A stretch of DNA of 64,000 bases from Armatimonas sp043757465 (lineage in GTDB: Bacteria > Armatimonadota > Armatimonadia > Armatimonadales > Armatimonadaceae), in NCBI RefSeq assembly GCF_043757465.1, contig NZ_JAYVPL010000066.1, positions 1-64,000 on the forward strand, given 5' to 3'. The notes under the pieces are model-generated. The model searched no databases and was not told the origin of the DNA. It saw only the letters and a program-made list of their open reading frames with translations. Below, piece by piece: positions 7,353 through 16,014 of this stretch. The position numbers and the translations under genes were made by a program. How positions within the stretch are numbered: position 1 is the stretch's first letter; every line of letters begins with the position of its first letter.

Positions 7353-9671
7353 CTACTCAGAGAAGCTCCCTTTGCCGGCAAAGACAGCGGCGTACTTGCG
7401 GGCGGCGGGAGCCAGCGGGTGCTTCGGGTAGCGCCTCACAAAAGTCGCCATGAGCCGAGAGGCTTCTTTGCTATGGTCGAGCAGTGGGTGCTGGCGGCGG
7501 CGCACCTTGCCCTCATCCCACCCACTCTGGGATGTCCACCAGCTTCCATCTTCATCAGTGCGCCACCACTCATTGAGATGATCAAGCCTCTCGGCGGCGC
7601 AGGCGGCGCGGTAGAGCGCGGCGGGTGCTACGGTGGTGCTTGGGTAGTCGGCGACAATCTCCAGGCAGATCTGGCGCGTGTGGGCGTAGACCTCGTGCTG
7701 GTACATGTAGCGCTGCACCGCTTTATCATCGGCAGGCGTGGCGACATCTTTATTCCAGAAGTAGACGAGTGTGAACATCCTCTCACCTTGCCAGAGCGGG
7801 GCGTTGTAGAGCTGGAGCAGCCCTTGCGTGTAGTAGGCCCGCGCGTAGGCAAACCGAGCCGCCGCCTTCGCCTCCGCGCCCCGCGCCTTTTCCGTGACTC
7901 GGTAAAGGTGCGAGAGATTCGCCAGCACCTTCTTGGGATTTGCCCCCTGCTCGGAGAAGCTCTCCGACCAGTCGGCATCGTGGGTGATACGCCCCACAAA
8001 GAGCGCGTAGGACTTCTCCGGCACACGCGCCAGCCAGCGGCGGGCATCGTCCCAGCGCTCTAGCCGTAAGTGACGCAGTGCGAGGCTATACGCGAGCAAG
8101 TCTTTGTGGTTCGAGCGTGTCTGCCAGTAGCTCTCCAGAGTCGCGATCGGCATCCGAGCATCTATCAAGTAGGCGTAGTCGTCACGGTACTCCAGGGCAA
8201 AGTACTGATCCAGCGCCGTGGAAAAGTCCCCCTGCCGCTCGGCGACAATTGCGAGAAGCTCACGGGCGGCGTGGCGGACATTGCTTCTGGGGCACTGGGC
8301 TAAAATGTGCTCCAGGTCGGTGCGGGCCGGATCGAAGCGACTCTGGCGGTAGCGGCTCCCGGCTCGCACGTAGAGCGCCCGGCCTCGGATTTTCTCGTCG
8401 GGATCGCGGGTGGCGGTGCTGGCCCAGCGTGCGGCGCGGCGAAAGTCACGGTTCTGGTAGTAGATCTCCGCCAGCCGAACGCGAACTACGGGTGGCAGTG
8501 CCTCGCGCTCCGCGATCCGATCCGCGAGCTGCGCCAGGCGTATGAAGTCAGCGGGCTTGTTGTCACAGTGGGAGAGGCGGAAGTAAAAGTAAGGCGCGGC
8601 CAGCGACGGGTCGGCGACCATCAGCTCTAAAAAACGCTTGCCCGTGTCGGGCTTGAAGAGTGCGAGCGACTTTGAGACGCCCTGAACGGCGTCCCGGTAC
8701 GCACGGTGAGTGGTCGCGTTGCTAAGAGCGTGCAAGTACGCGATGAGCTGGAGCGTCCGCAGGCGCGGCTCCTGCGCCGTGTTCTCGAAGCGTCGGCGCA
8801 CCTCCACAATCGAGTCGCCATCGTTGAGGGCGCAGTAGGTTGTCGCGGCGGCTTCGTAGCGGCCCGCTTCCAGATCGGCGCGGGCGAGTAAGCCACGAAC
8901 TGCCACGCGAAAGCGGGTGTTTGGAAAAGCCCGCAGGAGCTGCTCGGCGGCGGCGCGGCCCGTGGGGACACCATCGAGGATGCCTTTGTGGAGCAGACAC
9001 GCCCGAGCGATCATGAGCAAGGCCGCCTCGCGCTTCTCCCCCTCGGGGAACTGCAAGATCTGCGCCCTCCAGAGCGGGATCGCGTCTTTGTAGTTCAGCC
9101 ACTGCGCCAGCCCGGCGGCGCTCTGGTAGGCCGCGTGCTCCCGGAGCCAGCGCGGCAGGGAGCTATCGGCGTGGAGCGCAGCCAGCTCGGTGCGGGCCGC
9201 ATTCCAGCCCGTGTTTGCTCCCTCCAGCTTGTCCAGTGCGCTCAAGTAGCGATGCAGCGGCTCGGCGGGCGGGTTTGCGTGGGCGAGTACTTCCAGCCGG
9301 TCGCGCACTTCACCACTGATTCCAAAGCGTGCCCCAAAGTCCTGCCAGAGCCGCCGCACACCCGTCCAGTCGGCTTTCGTAGCGGCAGTCTGTGCTTGGC
9401 GTTGGGTAGTCTCCAGCGCCCGCTGGTGGTTCTCCGCCCGGTCGTCGTCGTGTGCGTAGCTCAGCTCGATATGATCAATCTGGCCATTGCCCCAGCCCGA
9501 ACCCGGGCGGTCGTCTTGTTCCCTACCTCCCATCAGGCCACGACGGGGCGGCGTGCCAAAATCCGGGTGGTTGCTGTTGAAGTGAATCGAGGTCAGGTTA
9601 TCACTCCAGCTTGCCCATGCCGGAGCCGCCAGCGTCAGCGCCGCAATTATCGCAAAAACTCGTATTTTCAT
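7353..9671 (-). CDS. Secreted TPR-repeat protein
   Basis: This is a 772-residue protein with a signal peptide (MKIRVFAIIAALTLAAPAWA, cleavage after AWA). Its long alpha-helical array has spaced Ala/Tyr/Leu-rich helix pairs (for example YEAAATTYCALNDG, RRAARWASTATRDPDE, FSTALDQYFALEY) typical of tetratricopeptide repeats. Such proteins act as scaffolds in the periplasm or at the cell surface; the partner is unknown. The start ATG overlaps the stop of the DUF3142 gene by 4 nt (9668-9671), so it is the last gene of a four-gene operon running from about 15.9 kb. No terminator hairpin is obvious in 7213-7352. Confidence 0.8.
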   Translation of the reverse strand: MKIRVFAIIAALTLAAPAWASWSDNLTSIHFNSNHPDFGTPPRRGLMGGREQDDRPGSGWGNGQIDHIELSYAHDDDRAENHQRALETTQRQAQTAATKADWTGVRRLWQDFGARFGISGEVRDRLEVLAHANPPAEPLHRYLSALDKLEGANTGWNAARTELAALHADSSLPRWLREHAAYQSAAGLAQWLNYKDAIPLWRAQILQFPEGEKREAALLMIARACLLHKGILDGVPTGRAAAEQLLRAFPNTRFRVAVRGLLARADLEAGRYEAAATTYCALNDGDSIVEVRRRFENTAQEPRLRTLQLIAYLHALSNATTHRAYRDAVQGVSKSLALFKPDTGKRFLELMVADPSLAAPYFYFRLSHCDNKPADFIRLAQLADRIAEREALPPVVRVRLAEIYYQNRDFRRAARWASTATRDPDEKIRGRALYVRAGSRYRQSRFDPARTDLEHILAQCPRSNVRHAARELLAIVAERQGDFSTALDQYFALEYRDDYAYLIDARMPIATLESYWQTRSNHKDLLAYSLALRHLRLERWDDARRWLARVPEKSYALFVGRITHDADWSESFSEQGANPKKVLANLSHLYRVTEKARGAEAKAAARFAYARAYYTQGLLQLYNAPLWQGERMFTLVYFWNKDVATPADDKAVQRYMYQHEVYAHTRQICLEIVADYPSTTVAPAALYRAACAAERLDHLNEWWRTDEDGSWWTSQSGWDEGKVRRRQHPLLDHSKEASRLMATFVRRYPKHPLAPAARKYAAVFAGKGSFSE

Positions 9672-11155
9672 TTCCCGTCCCCCGTCAGTGCCGTTTTACC
9701 GTCGTGCGTGATAATGCGCCAGTGTGCCTTCAGTGCGCTGATCTCGGTCCTTTTCAGGCGCAGTGGCCCCGCAGTGAGAGTCGTGCCGGGCGGCAGGTTC
9801 GCGGCGCTCCAGCGCACGCCCGTGGCACGCAGCGGGCTCACCGCACGCTCGGGACTCTCGGCAAAAAGTGTCGCCTTTGCAAAGCCGCCGGGTGCGACTT
9901 CGACTATGCCGGGCTGGGGCAGTTCGAGATCGAGAGTCACCGTTTCAGGCCCGAGTGCACTGCCCGCGTCGCCGTCGTTGATAAGGTCCACGAAGACATC
10001 GGTGCCCGCCTCACCGCCGCCCTCGATGGCGCTCCAGGCGGCGGCGGGCTTGGTACGAATGCGCATTCTGGGACGCAGCGCCGGGGTCTGGTTTTTCAGC
10101 ACGGCGAGCAGCGTGGGAAGTGGCAGTGTCGCGGTCTCCCCCGGCTCCGGCAGGCGAAAAAGCACGACTCCTGTGCAGCTCGCAGGCCGGTTTTCCGTGA
10201 CGAATCGCAGCGCTTTCTGAACAGAGAGCACGGTGGGAAGATCAAAGAGAATGCGATAGTCCACGGCACTTTCTCGGGCCGACGTGAACTCAAGCCGCCG
10301 GTTGCCCGTGCCGGGGTCGGTCTCGGCACGCAGGCAGCGAAAGGCGGGATCGGAGGCGAGCGTGTCGGCGCCGCCATCGCGGTACATTCCCCGCAGTCGC
10401 CCTGGCCCATCAAAGACCAGCGCGTGGCCGTAGGCAGGAAGCCCGGCGCGAAACGGCTTGCCCCGGCGGCCCGCAGCGATTAGCCCACGCTCTAGCACTT
10501 TCGGGCTAAAAATCGGCGTGAAGTCCGCGTAGCCGCGCGGGGTCTGCGACTCATAAAACTGTGGCACGGAGAAGTCCAGAACCTCAAGCACGCTGTCTAG
10601 TTTGCGGCTCGTGTACCAGCTAGAGAGTAGCGTGGCCGAGAGCTGCCAGCCGGGGAGTTTCTGCCGAAGCAGTTTTAAGAGAGCGGCGTAGCGCGGAAGA
10701 AGCCGGGTCGGGAAATCCAGATCGCACTGGAGCCCGACTACCGCCACGCCCGCTTTTTGCGCCGACTGCTTCTGCGCCGTTGCCGCATCGGCGATCACGC
10801 TTGCCAGTGCCTCGTCGGGGAGCGCTTCCAGGTGCGCCAGCACATCCGCCGACGCATTAAAAACCAGATGAATCTTGAGGCTGTCGGCGCGGCTCTTCCA
10901 GCTCTGCCGAAGTGTCACCCCGAGCTTTCCGTCACTGTCGTCGCTTCTGTAGAGCAGCCCCGCATGCACAAAGATCTCCGCCACTCCCGCCGCGCGTAGC
11001 TGCGTGGCATCGTCAGGCTTGAGGCGAAACGGTCGGTGCCAGTACCAGAGCGACTTACTCAGTGGCGGAAGTGGCGTCTGACCGCGTTTCCAAAGCCCGA
11101 TACCCCCGACAAGCGCCAGCCCTGCAACAGCGAGCAAGGCGGGGCGGGCTTTCAT
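9668..11155 (-). CDS. DUF3142-domain protein, membrane-anchored
   Basis: This 495-residue protein has one N-terminal hydrophobic segment (residues ~5-22), either a signal anchor or an uncleaved signal. The start of the mature part (LWYWHRPFRLKPDDATQL) and the TIM-barrel-like strand order that follows (VAVVGLQCDLDFPTRLLPRY, FSVPQFYESQTP) match DUF3142 proteins, which look like glycosidase-type barrels of unknown substrate. The C-terminal ~150 residues form a separate beta-rich domain. It sits 22 nt downstream of the M19-like gene and overlaps the TPR gene by 4 nt, consistent with operon transcription. Confidence 0.75.
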   Translation of the reverse strand: MKARPALLAVAGLALVGGIGLWKRGQTPLPPLSKSLWYWHRPFRLKPDDATQLRAAGVAEIFVHAGLLYRSDDSDGKLGVTLRQSWKSRADSLKIHLVFNASADVLAHLEALPDEALASVIADAATAQKQSAQKAGVAVVGLQCDLDFPTRLLPRYAALLKLLRQKLPGWQLSATLLSSWYTSRKLDSVLEVLDFSVPQFYESQTPRGYADFTPIFSPKVLERGLIAAGRRGKPFRAGLPAYGHALVFDGPGRLRGMYRDGGADTLASDPAFRCLRAETDPGTGNRRLEFTSARESAVDYRILFDLPTVLSVQKALRFVTENRPASCTGVVLFRLPEPGETATLPLPTLLAVLKNQTPALRPRMRIRTKPAAAWSAIEGGGEAGTDVFVDLINDGDAGSALGPETVTLDLELPQPGIVEVAPGGFAKATLFAESPERAVSPLRATGVRWSAANLPPGTTLTAGPLRLKRTEISALKAHWRIITHDGKTALTGDGK

Positions 11156-11177
11156 GTAAAGAACTTTCCCTCCCTAC

Positions 11178-14100
11178 TTACCTACCCAGGCCCGGTGCGG
11201 CGTTGTTAATCACACGTCGGAGCTTCGCTGCTGCAGTAAAGTTCTGGCAGCGCTCCCACATCTGAACATAGTCCTCAGCGGAGCGGGAGAGGGGAACAAA
11301 GTCGCGGGCGGTCATGCCATTGTTTTTCATGTCCTGGAGCATGTCCGGGAGCATCCCGTAGTGCGCGATCCCATCGAAGTTGATGTCGAACTGCCGTGTC
11401 CCCAGCATGCTACGCTCCAGCGGAACCCGGTCCGCCTCGCGGACTTTCTTGAGCTGGGGATAGACCTTACTGAGCACCTGATAGCTCTGATAATAAAACG
11501 CGTAGTCAAAGTCCGGCGTGCCCGCGCGGCGCGGTAGCTCGTCGCGGCGACGAGGGCCACGTCCCTGCTTCACATCCAGCGCGGCAAGCTCGATATCCGG
11601 TCCCTTGAAAGAGTCGCCCAGCAGTGGCGCACTGATCTCGGCAATCGCGTTGCGGCTCAGGCCTTTGATCACATTGAGCATCCACTTGCGACGGCCATCT
11701 AGTGCGGGGCCGAGCCCAAAAGTTACCGGGCTATCGCGCAGTGTCGCACCAATCGCGGAGAGGAAGCCGTAGACAGGCATCTGCCAGAAATCTGCCACCT
11801 TGCGCTCAAACGTCTCGGGCGTCTCTCCGGCAAAAGAGGCGGCGAGGGCACAGAACGTATCACGCTCCCGCTGAGTGTAGCCACCATCGGCCTCCCAGCG
11901 GTAGCCGCCCCAGTCCGTGAGTGGCGTCCGGTAGGCCACAGGGTTGTTCTGGCCGTACCAGATCGGCTGCCAGGCAGTCGCCAGCGCGGGAATGATGGGG
12001 AGCGAATAGTGCTCACGCTCGTGGTCGTAGCCAAGAAGCCACTGCGGCGAGGCGTGCCCGGCAATACTGTGCCCCGCACCGGGGCCAAAGCGCGGCCCAA
12101 ACGCCCCGTTAAGCGCCATGTCGGAGGCGATCCCGACCCCTACTCCATTCATTTGCTGCGTCGCGTAGAGGTACTGCTGGGCAAAGGCCGCCGATGAGTC
12201 TGGGCAGTTATTAGGAACGCTGCTTCCCGGAAGTGACTTGACCGCCTTACCCGCCGTGATAGGGGAGACCATTCCCCCCAGCGCCCGAATCCGTTCCACG
12301 GCACGCTCAGGCTTGTCACCCTCATGGGAGTTCGTGTGATCGTCAAAGAGCGGGTAGCCCGGCGTGAGGGAGAGGGCACGAAATGTCGTGTGCCCGGCGA
12401 TCAGCGGATAGCCCTTGCCATCGGGCGAGCCTATCGCCTCAGCCTCACAGAGTGTCAGAGTACGCTCCAGTGCGAGATCACTCAGATGATCAGCATCCAA
12501 GATCATCCCGCGTGCCATTACTTCTTTGAGGAAAAACTCGCCCAGAGGGTTCAGGCCATTGGCATTGACAAACCCGTGACGGCTACGGTTGTTTCCTATA
12601 AAGTCAGCGCGGTGGCTGTCTTCAAAAGCGAAGATCGTATCCATCGCGCTTCCCATAGGGACGTTGAGCCCCCCGTTGAGCCGGATATTCTCCAGGCCCT
12701 TGGTACGCACCACATCACGTAGCTGCCTGCGCCGCACATCCCGATCCGCAGCACCAAAGAGATCGGACATCCCCATCACGGACTTATAAAACACTCCAAC
12801 GTCAGCGCCCTCACGTACCGAGTGCATACTTCCCGTAAGAACAAAGTGGTTCAGATCAAAGATAGGGTTGTAGAGCGAGCAGGCACCAAAAGGATTGTCT
12901 GCAAAGTGAATGGAGTAGAGATGGCGCACTCCCAGGCGCTGTAAGTCATTGAGATAGCTACGAACATTGGCCTCCGTCGCCTCCGGGCCACCAGGCCGCC
13001 CAAAGTCCCCCAGATGGTCCACTTCGACTCCAAGCACCAGGGCCAGCTTGTTCTGACCGACAATGCGCCGCGCATCGGCGGGAGTGTAGGCAATCTCCAT
13101 CCAGCCACTATGCCGCGCCGCCATCGCCTTGATCCAGACGAGCTGCCGCTCAACCGCGCTTCGGTTATTAAGCGGGCCAAACCCGGGCTTGGGATTAAGA
13201 TTGGCGATCAGCTCCGTCTCAACCACATGGGCCACCATGAGCCGCAGGCCACCGTCGTAGGAGCGCTTGATCCATGCCTCGTGCATGTGCTGGTGGGTGC
13301 GGCTGTTGTGCTTGGGCCACTCACGAAACGCTCGGGTTGTCCCAGCGTTGGTTCCGTGGCCTCCCGACTGCTCCACCGCATTCAGAGAAAGTCGGCTGAT
13401 CTTGTCGTGCGAGATCACGGGCAGGCTCGCCAGCACATTGCCCAGAGTGTCCATCGGTGCGGAGTGAACGCCAAAGAGGCTCGCACCCGCATTGATAAAC
13501 CCGGAGCCCAGCGCCGCAAATCCAGGGCCAATCAAGCTCGCGACGAGATCCAGCCCCTCGCCCAGCCCCGTCAGGCCCGTTCCTCCAAACCCGTGCCCGG
13601 GCGTGCAGTCCAGCAGGGTTGTCTCCGGCGTCCTGCCCGCTGCGGGGTTCCAGGTCGGATCGCCCCAGTAGGTCTGTCCTCCAAACGCAAGGTGCGCTGC
13701 GGGGTGAGCGTGGGTATCCGCAAAGCCCCAGAGCACAGGAGCGGCAACAGAGACACCAAGCGGCTTATTGGTCTCGATAAACTGGAAGTCATCGGCGGTG
13801 ATAAAGCTCGCCGCCGACTGATCCCGAATCACAATCCGCCCCCGACGCCCCTGATAGCTGTGTAGATCCCAGATCACGGGCTGGAGCAAGCCATCCGCCG
13901 AGCTACCGCGTACGCTCTGCACGGTCGCGAATGCCTCCCCTGCCGCACCACGCACCTGAAGCTCGACGGCAACTTGCGCATCCGGTTCGCCACCCACTTT
14001 AAAGTGCATAAACGGCTGCCCACAGACGAACTCATTGGAGGTAACCGTCCCTTGCCACGCAACACTTCGAGTGCCCTGTCGAGGAACTCCACTATCGAAG

Positions 14101-15149
14101 TACCCACGCCCCACACCGCCGCGCCCCAGAAGCGCATTCGCACTCAGAGGCTGCCAGTAGTCGCCACCCAAGGGCATCACGGAAGGCGGACGTGGCAGCG
14201 CATCCCAGTCCCGCTGCGCAAAAACCTCACGCGGGCCGTAGGGATACGCCGTCTCGACTTTCCAGCCGAGGCCACCAGCCTCGAACTTCCAGTCCGTGAA
14301 GAGAGTGGCCTCTGCCGAAATAGTGGTAACTGCACTCAAGAGCGCGGAAGACAGCTCGGGGGAGCGCAGGTTGAAGGCGACACTCTCGGGCAGAGCACTC
14401 TGATCCTGGGTAAAGACCGACCACTCCCCGCCACTGTAGAACACTCCTGTGGGAGACAGCGTCCCTGAAAACACGGGGGTGGCGAGTACAAAAGCGCTCC
14501 GTTTTTTAAGCTCCGTGCGGGTGTAGTTCTGGGTGGCGTTGGTCTTACTGGCAGCATGGCGCACCCCGGGCTCAATGACGACATTAAACGACGAGTTCTC
14601 TGACATTGCCGCCCCATCGGTATTGGCAATCGCCCACTTACGGAGCTTCGCCTGATAGGCCAACGCAATCGGGTGCGGATTATACGTGCCGCCCTGTCCT
14701 CCCGGATTCCAGTTCGCGGTCACGAAAAACACAGCATCGGGCTTACCATCAAGCAACGGATGTGAGAGTGTACTTAGTGCCCCAGCACTGGCACTGATCG
14801 TGCCCCCGGTGGCCTTGTGCACAAAGTGGTTCGCAGAGGGCTTGAAGACCTCCACATTAAAAGCAGCACTCTCGGGCAGAGCGCTCTGGTCTTGTGTGAA
14901 GATCGCCCACTTGCCCGCGTTATAGAACACCCCAAGCGGCGCTTTGACATAGACGCCCGTTCCCTTCTCTGGCGACCAGTTGGGAGTAATAATCAAGAGC
15001 GCGTTGGGATCCCCCGCGCCCAGTGTCTCAAGTACCGTGAAATTATTGGAGAGATTGGCCCTGGTCGCCAGATGCACCGTGCTGGTCTGTGCAAGCGTGG
15101 GCGCAGCAAGTGCCACTACAGAGAGAAGAATTGCTGTTTGTATGCTCAT
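11178..15149 (-). CDS. Giant secreted M19 (membrane dipeptidase)-like protein with N-terminal repeats
   Basis: This is a 1323-residue secreted protein with a signal peptide ending near TLAQ. Three copies of a ~70-residue unit follow (signatures VFYNAGKWAIFTQDQSALPE, LAYQAKLRKWAIAN, VFYSGGEWSVFTQDQSALPE), resembling DUF7452-type repeats. A beta-sandwich-like region comes next. The C-terminal ~800 residues carry a divergent renal-dipeptidase layout: metal motif DTHAHP (~478), LGVEVDHLGDF then LGVRHLYSIHFADNPFG (~700-745), EVMARGMILDADHLSD (~886), LIAGHTTFRAL (~918), GVGIASDM (~1005). These parallel the M19 segments that bind two zinc ions. The metal set is plausible but not proven, and the protein is about three times the usual M19 length. 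It starts 9 nt after the upstream stalk-domain gene. Confidence 0.75.
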   Translation of the reverse strand: MSIQTAILLSVVALAAPTLAQTSTVHLATRANLSNNFTVLETLGAGDPNALLIITPNWSPEKGTGVYVKAPLGVFYNAGKWAIFTQDQSALPESAAFNVEVFKPSANHFVHKATGGTISASAGALSTLSHPLLDGKPDAVFFVTANWNPGGQGGTYNPHPIALAYQAKLRKWAIANTDGAAMSENSSFNVVIEPGVRHAASKTNATQNYTRTELKKRSAFVLATPVFSGTLSPTGVFYSGGEWSVFTQDQSALPESVAFNLRSPELSSALLSAVTTISAEATLFTDWKFEAGGLGWKVETAYPYGPREVFAQRDWDALPRPPSVMPLGGDYWQPLSANALLGRGGVGRGYFDSGVPRQGTRSVAWQGTVTSNEFVCGQPFMHFKVGGEPDAQVAVELQVRGAAGEAFATVQSVRGSSADGLLQPVIWDLHSYQGRRGRIVIRDQSAASFITADDFQFIETNKPLGVSVAAPVLWGFADTHAHPAAHLAFGGQTYWGDPTWNPAAGRTPETTLLDCTPGHGFGGTGLTGLGEGLDLVASLIGPGFAALGSGFINAGASLFGVHSAPMDTLGNVLASLPVISHDKISRLSLNAVEQSGGHGTNAGTTRAFREWPKHNSRTHQHMHEAWIKRSYDGGLRLMVAHVVETELIANLNPKPGFGPLNNRSAVERQLVWIKAMAARHSGWMEIAYTPADARRIVGQNKLALVLGVEVDHLGDFGRPGGPEATEANVRSYLNDLQRLGVRHLYSIHFADNPFGACSLYNPIFDLNHFVLTGSMHSVREGADVGVFYKSVMGMSDLFGAADRDVRRRQLRDVVRTKGLENIRLNGGLNVPMGSAMDTIFAFEDSHRADFIGNNRSRHGFVNANGLNPLGEFFLKEVMARGMILDADHLSDLALERTLTLCEAEAIGSPDGKGYPLIAGHTTFRALSLTPGYPLFDDHTNSHEGDKPERAVERIRALGGMVSPITAGKAVKSLPGSSVPNNCPDSSAAFAQQYLYATQQMNGVGVGIASDMALNGAFGPRFGPGAGHSIAGHASPQWLLGYDHEREHYSLPIIPALATAWQPIWYGQNNPVAYRTPLTDWGGYRWEADGGYTQRERDTFCALAASFAGETPETFERKVADFWQMPVYGFLSAIGATLRDSPVTFGLGPALDGRRKWMLNVIKGLSRNAIAEISAPLLGDSFKGPDIELAALDVKQGRGPRRRDELPRRAGTPDFDYAFYYQSYQVLSKVYPQLKKVREADRVPLERSMLGTRQFDINFDGIAHYGMLPDMLQDMKNNGMTARDFVPLSRSAEDYVQMWERCQNFTAAAKLRRVINNAAPGLGR

Positions 15150-15158
15150 CTTTGCCTT

Positions 15159-15896
15159 TCAGTCTTTCACTAAATTGATTCTGAAGTTACTGTACTTCTT
15201 GGCAACTCCTAGCCTGGCGTAGCACAATGTGAAAACCATGTCCTTGGGGCTAAAGTCGCGGGGGACACTGGCAACGGCAACAAAATCATAGGCCGCGCCC
15301 GGCAAAATACTCTCGGACTGATCCCAGTTTCCACCACCACCAAACGGCTGACCGCTGCCCGTGCGCATGTCGTACATCCGAATGGGGTAGCTGTGCCCCT
15401 CAGAGTCCGTGAGCGCGGTGACGATCTTGTTGTCGGCAAGATTCAGATCAAGGTAGCTCTGCTCTTTCTGAGCATTGCGCACTTGCAGCTCAAGGATCAG
15501 AAGCTTCTCCCCGCTCTTGGGCATGTAGGTGCGAGGCCGGTTCGGTGTGAAGCGATCGGTGTAGCTCTGAACGTCTTTAAGCTCTTTGACTTTAAGCCGC
15601 CAGACACCATCAAAGAGCATCTCGCCCAGCTTTCCATTTAGGCCCTCCACCCGATTAGCCCCACCCTCACGGTAGATTTCAAGGCCACCGTCAATAGCCC
15701 GAACACTCATTCCAAGCCCAGAGGCCATATCGCGCACGGGAACATAACTCTCCTTGCCCTGCGTGATCACGCCCGTGGAGACAACTTTACCATTGAGCAT
15801 AAGTTTCTTCGGAGCCAGTGCAACTGCCACGGTCGCCGATGCTGCCAGCACCCCGAGAAAAAAACTCCCTACAGAATTTGTCAATCTAGACTTCAT
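15159..15896 (-). CDS. Secreted stalk-domain (copper amine oxidase-like N-terminal) protein
   Basis: This is a ~245-residue protein. A signal peptide (start MKSRLTNSVGSFFLGVLAA, ending in AVALA) precedes a stalk-type beta domain (LMLNGKVVSTGVITQGKESY, VPVRDMASGLGM) of the kind found at the N-terminus of copper amine oxidases and in many secreted Firmicutes and Armatimonadota proteins. An immunoglobulin-like domain follows (LLILELQVRNAQKEQSY...). I use ATG 15896 rather than an upstream in-frame GTG at 15926, because 15896 starts a canonical signal peptide and has GAGAG just upstream. It is the first gene of the minus-strand operon that ends with the TPR protein. Likely extracytoplasmic; no enzymatic motif. 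Confidence 0.75.
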   Translation of the reverse strand: MKSRLTNSVGSFFLGVLAASATVAVALAPKKLMLNGKVVSTGVITQGKESYVPVRDMASGLGMSVRAIDGGLEIYREGGANRVEGLNGKLGEMLFDGVWRLKVKELKDVQSYTDRFTPNRPRTYMPKSGEKLLILELQVRNAQKEQSYLDLNLADNKIVTALTDSEGHSYPIRMYDMRTGSGQPFGGGGNWDQSESILPGAAYDFVAVASVPRDFSPKDMVFTLCYARLGVAKKYSNFRINLVKD

Positions 15897-15999
15897 CTCT
15901 CTATTCCCCCACGACAACGGTACCACAAAACTCTACATAGCAGTTATGAAGCTCTGTACCCTACAGATTTTTCCCATTAAGGCGATAGCTCCGATCTGA

Positions 16000-16005
16000 T
16001 AAACT
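16000..16005 (+). promoter_or_regulatory. -10 hexamer TAAACT before the GH95-like gene
   Basis: TAAACT lies 9 nt before the ATG at 16015, matching the TAnnnT pattern seen throughout the window. Confidence 0.4.
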
Positions 16006-16014
16006 CAGCGAAGT

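Noticed and set aside
8988..10220. Plus-strand ORF of 410 codons
   Set aside because: It lies opposite the TPR and DUF3142 genes, which have signal peptides and coherent operon structure; this ORF has none.
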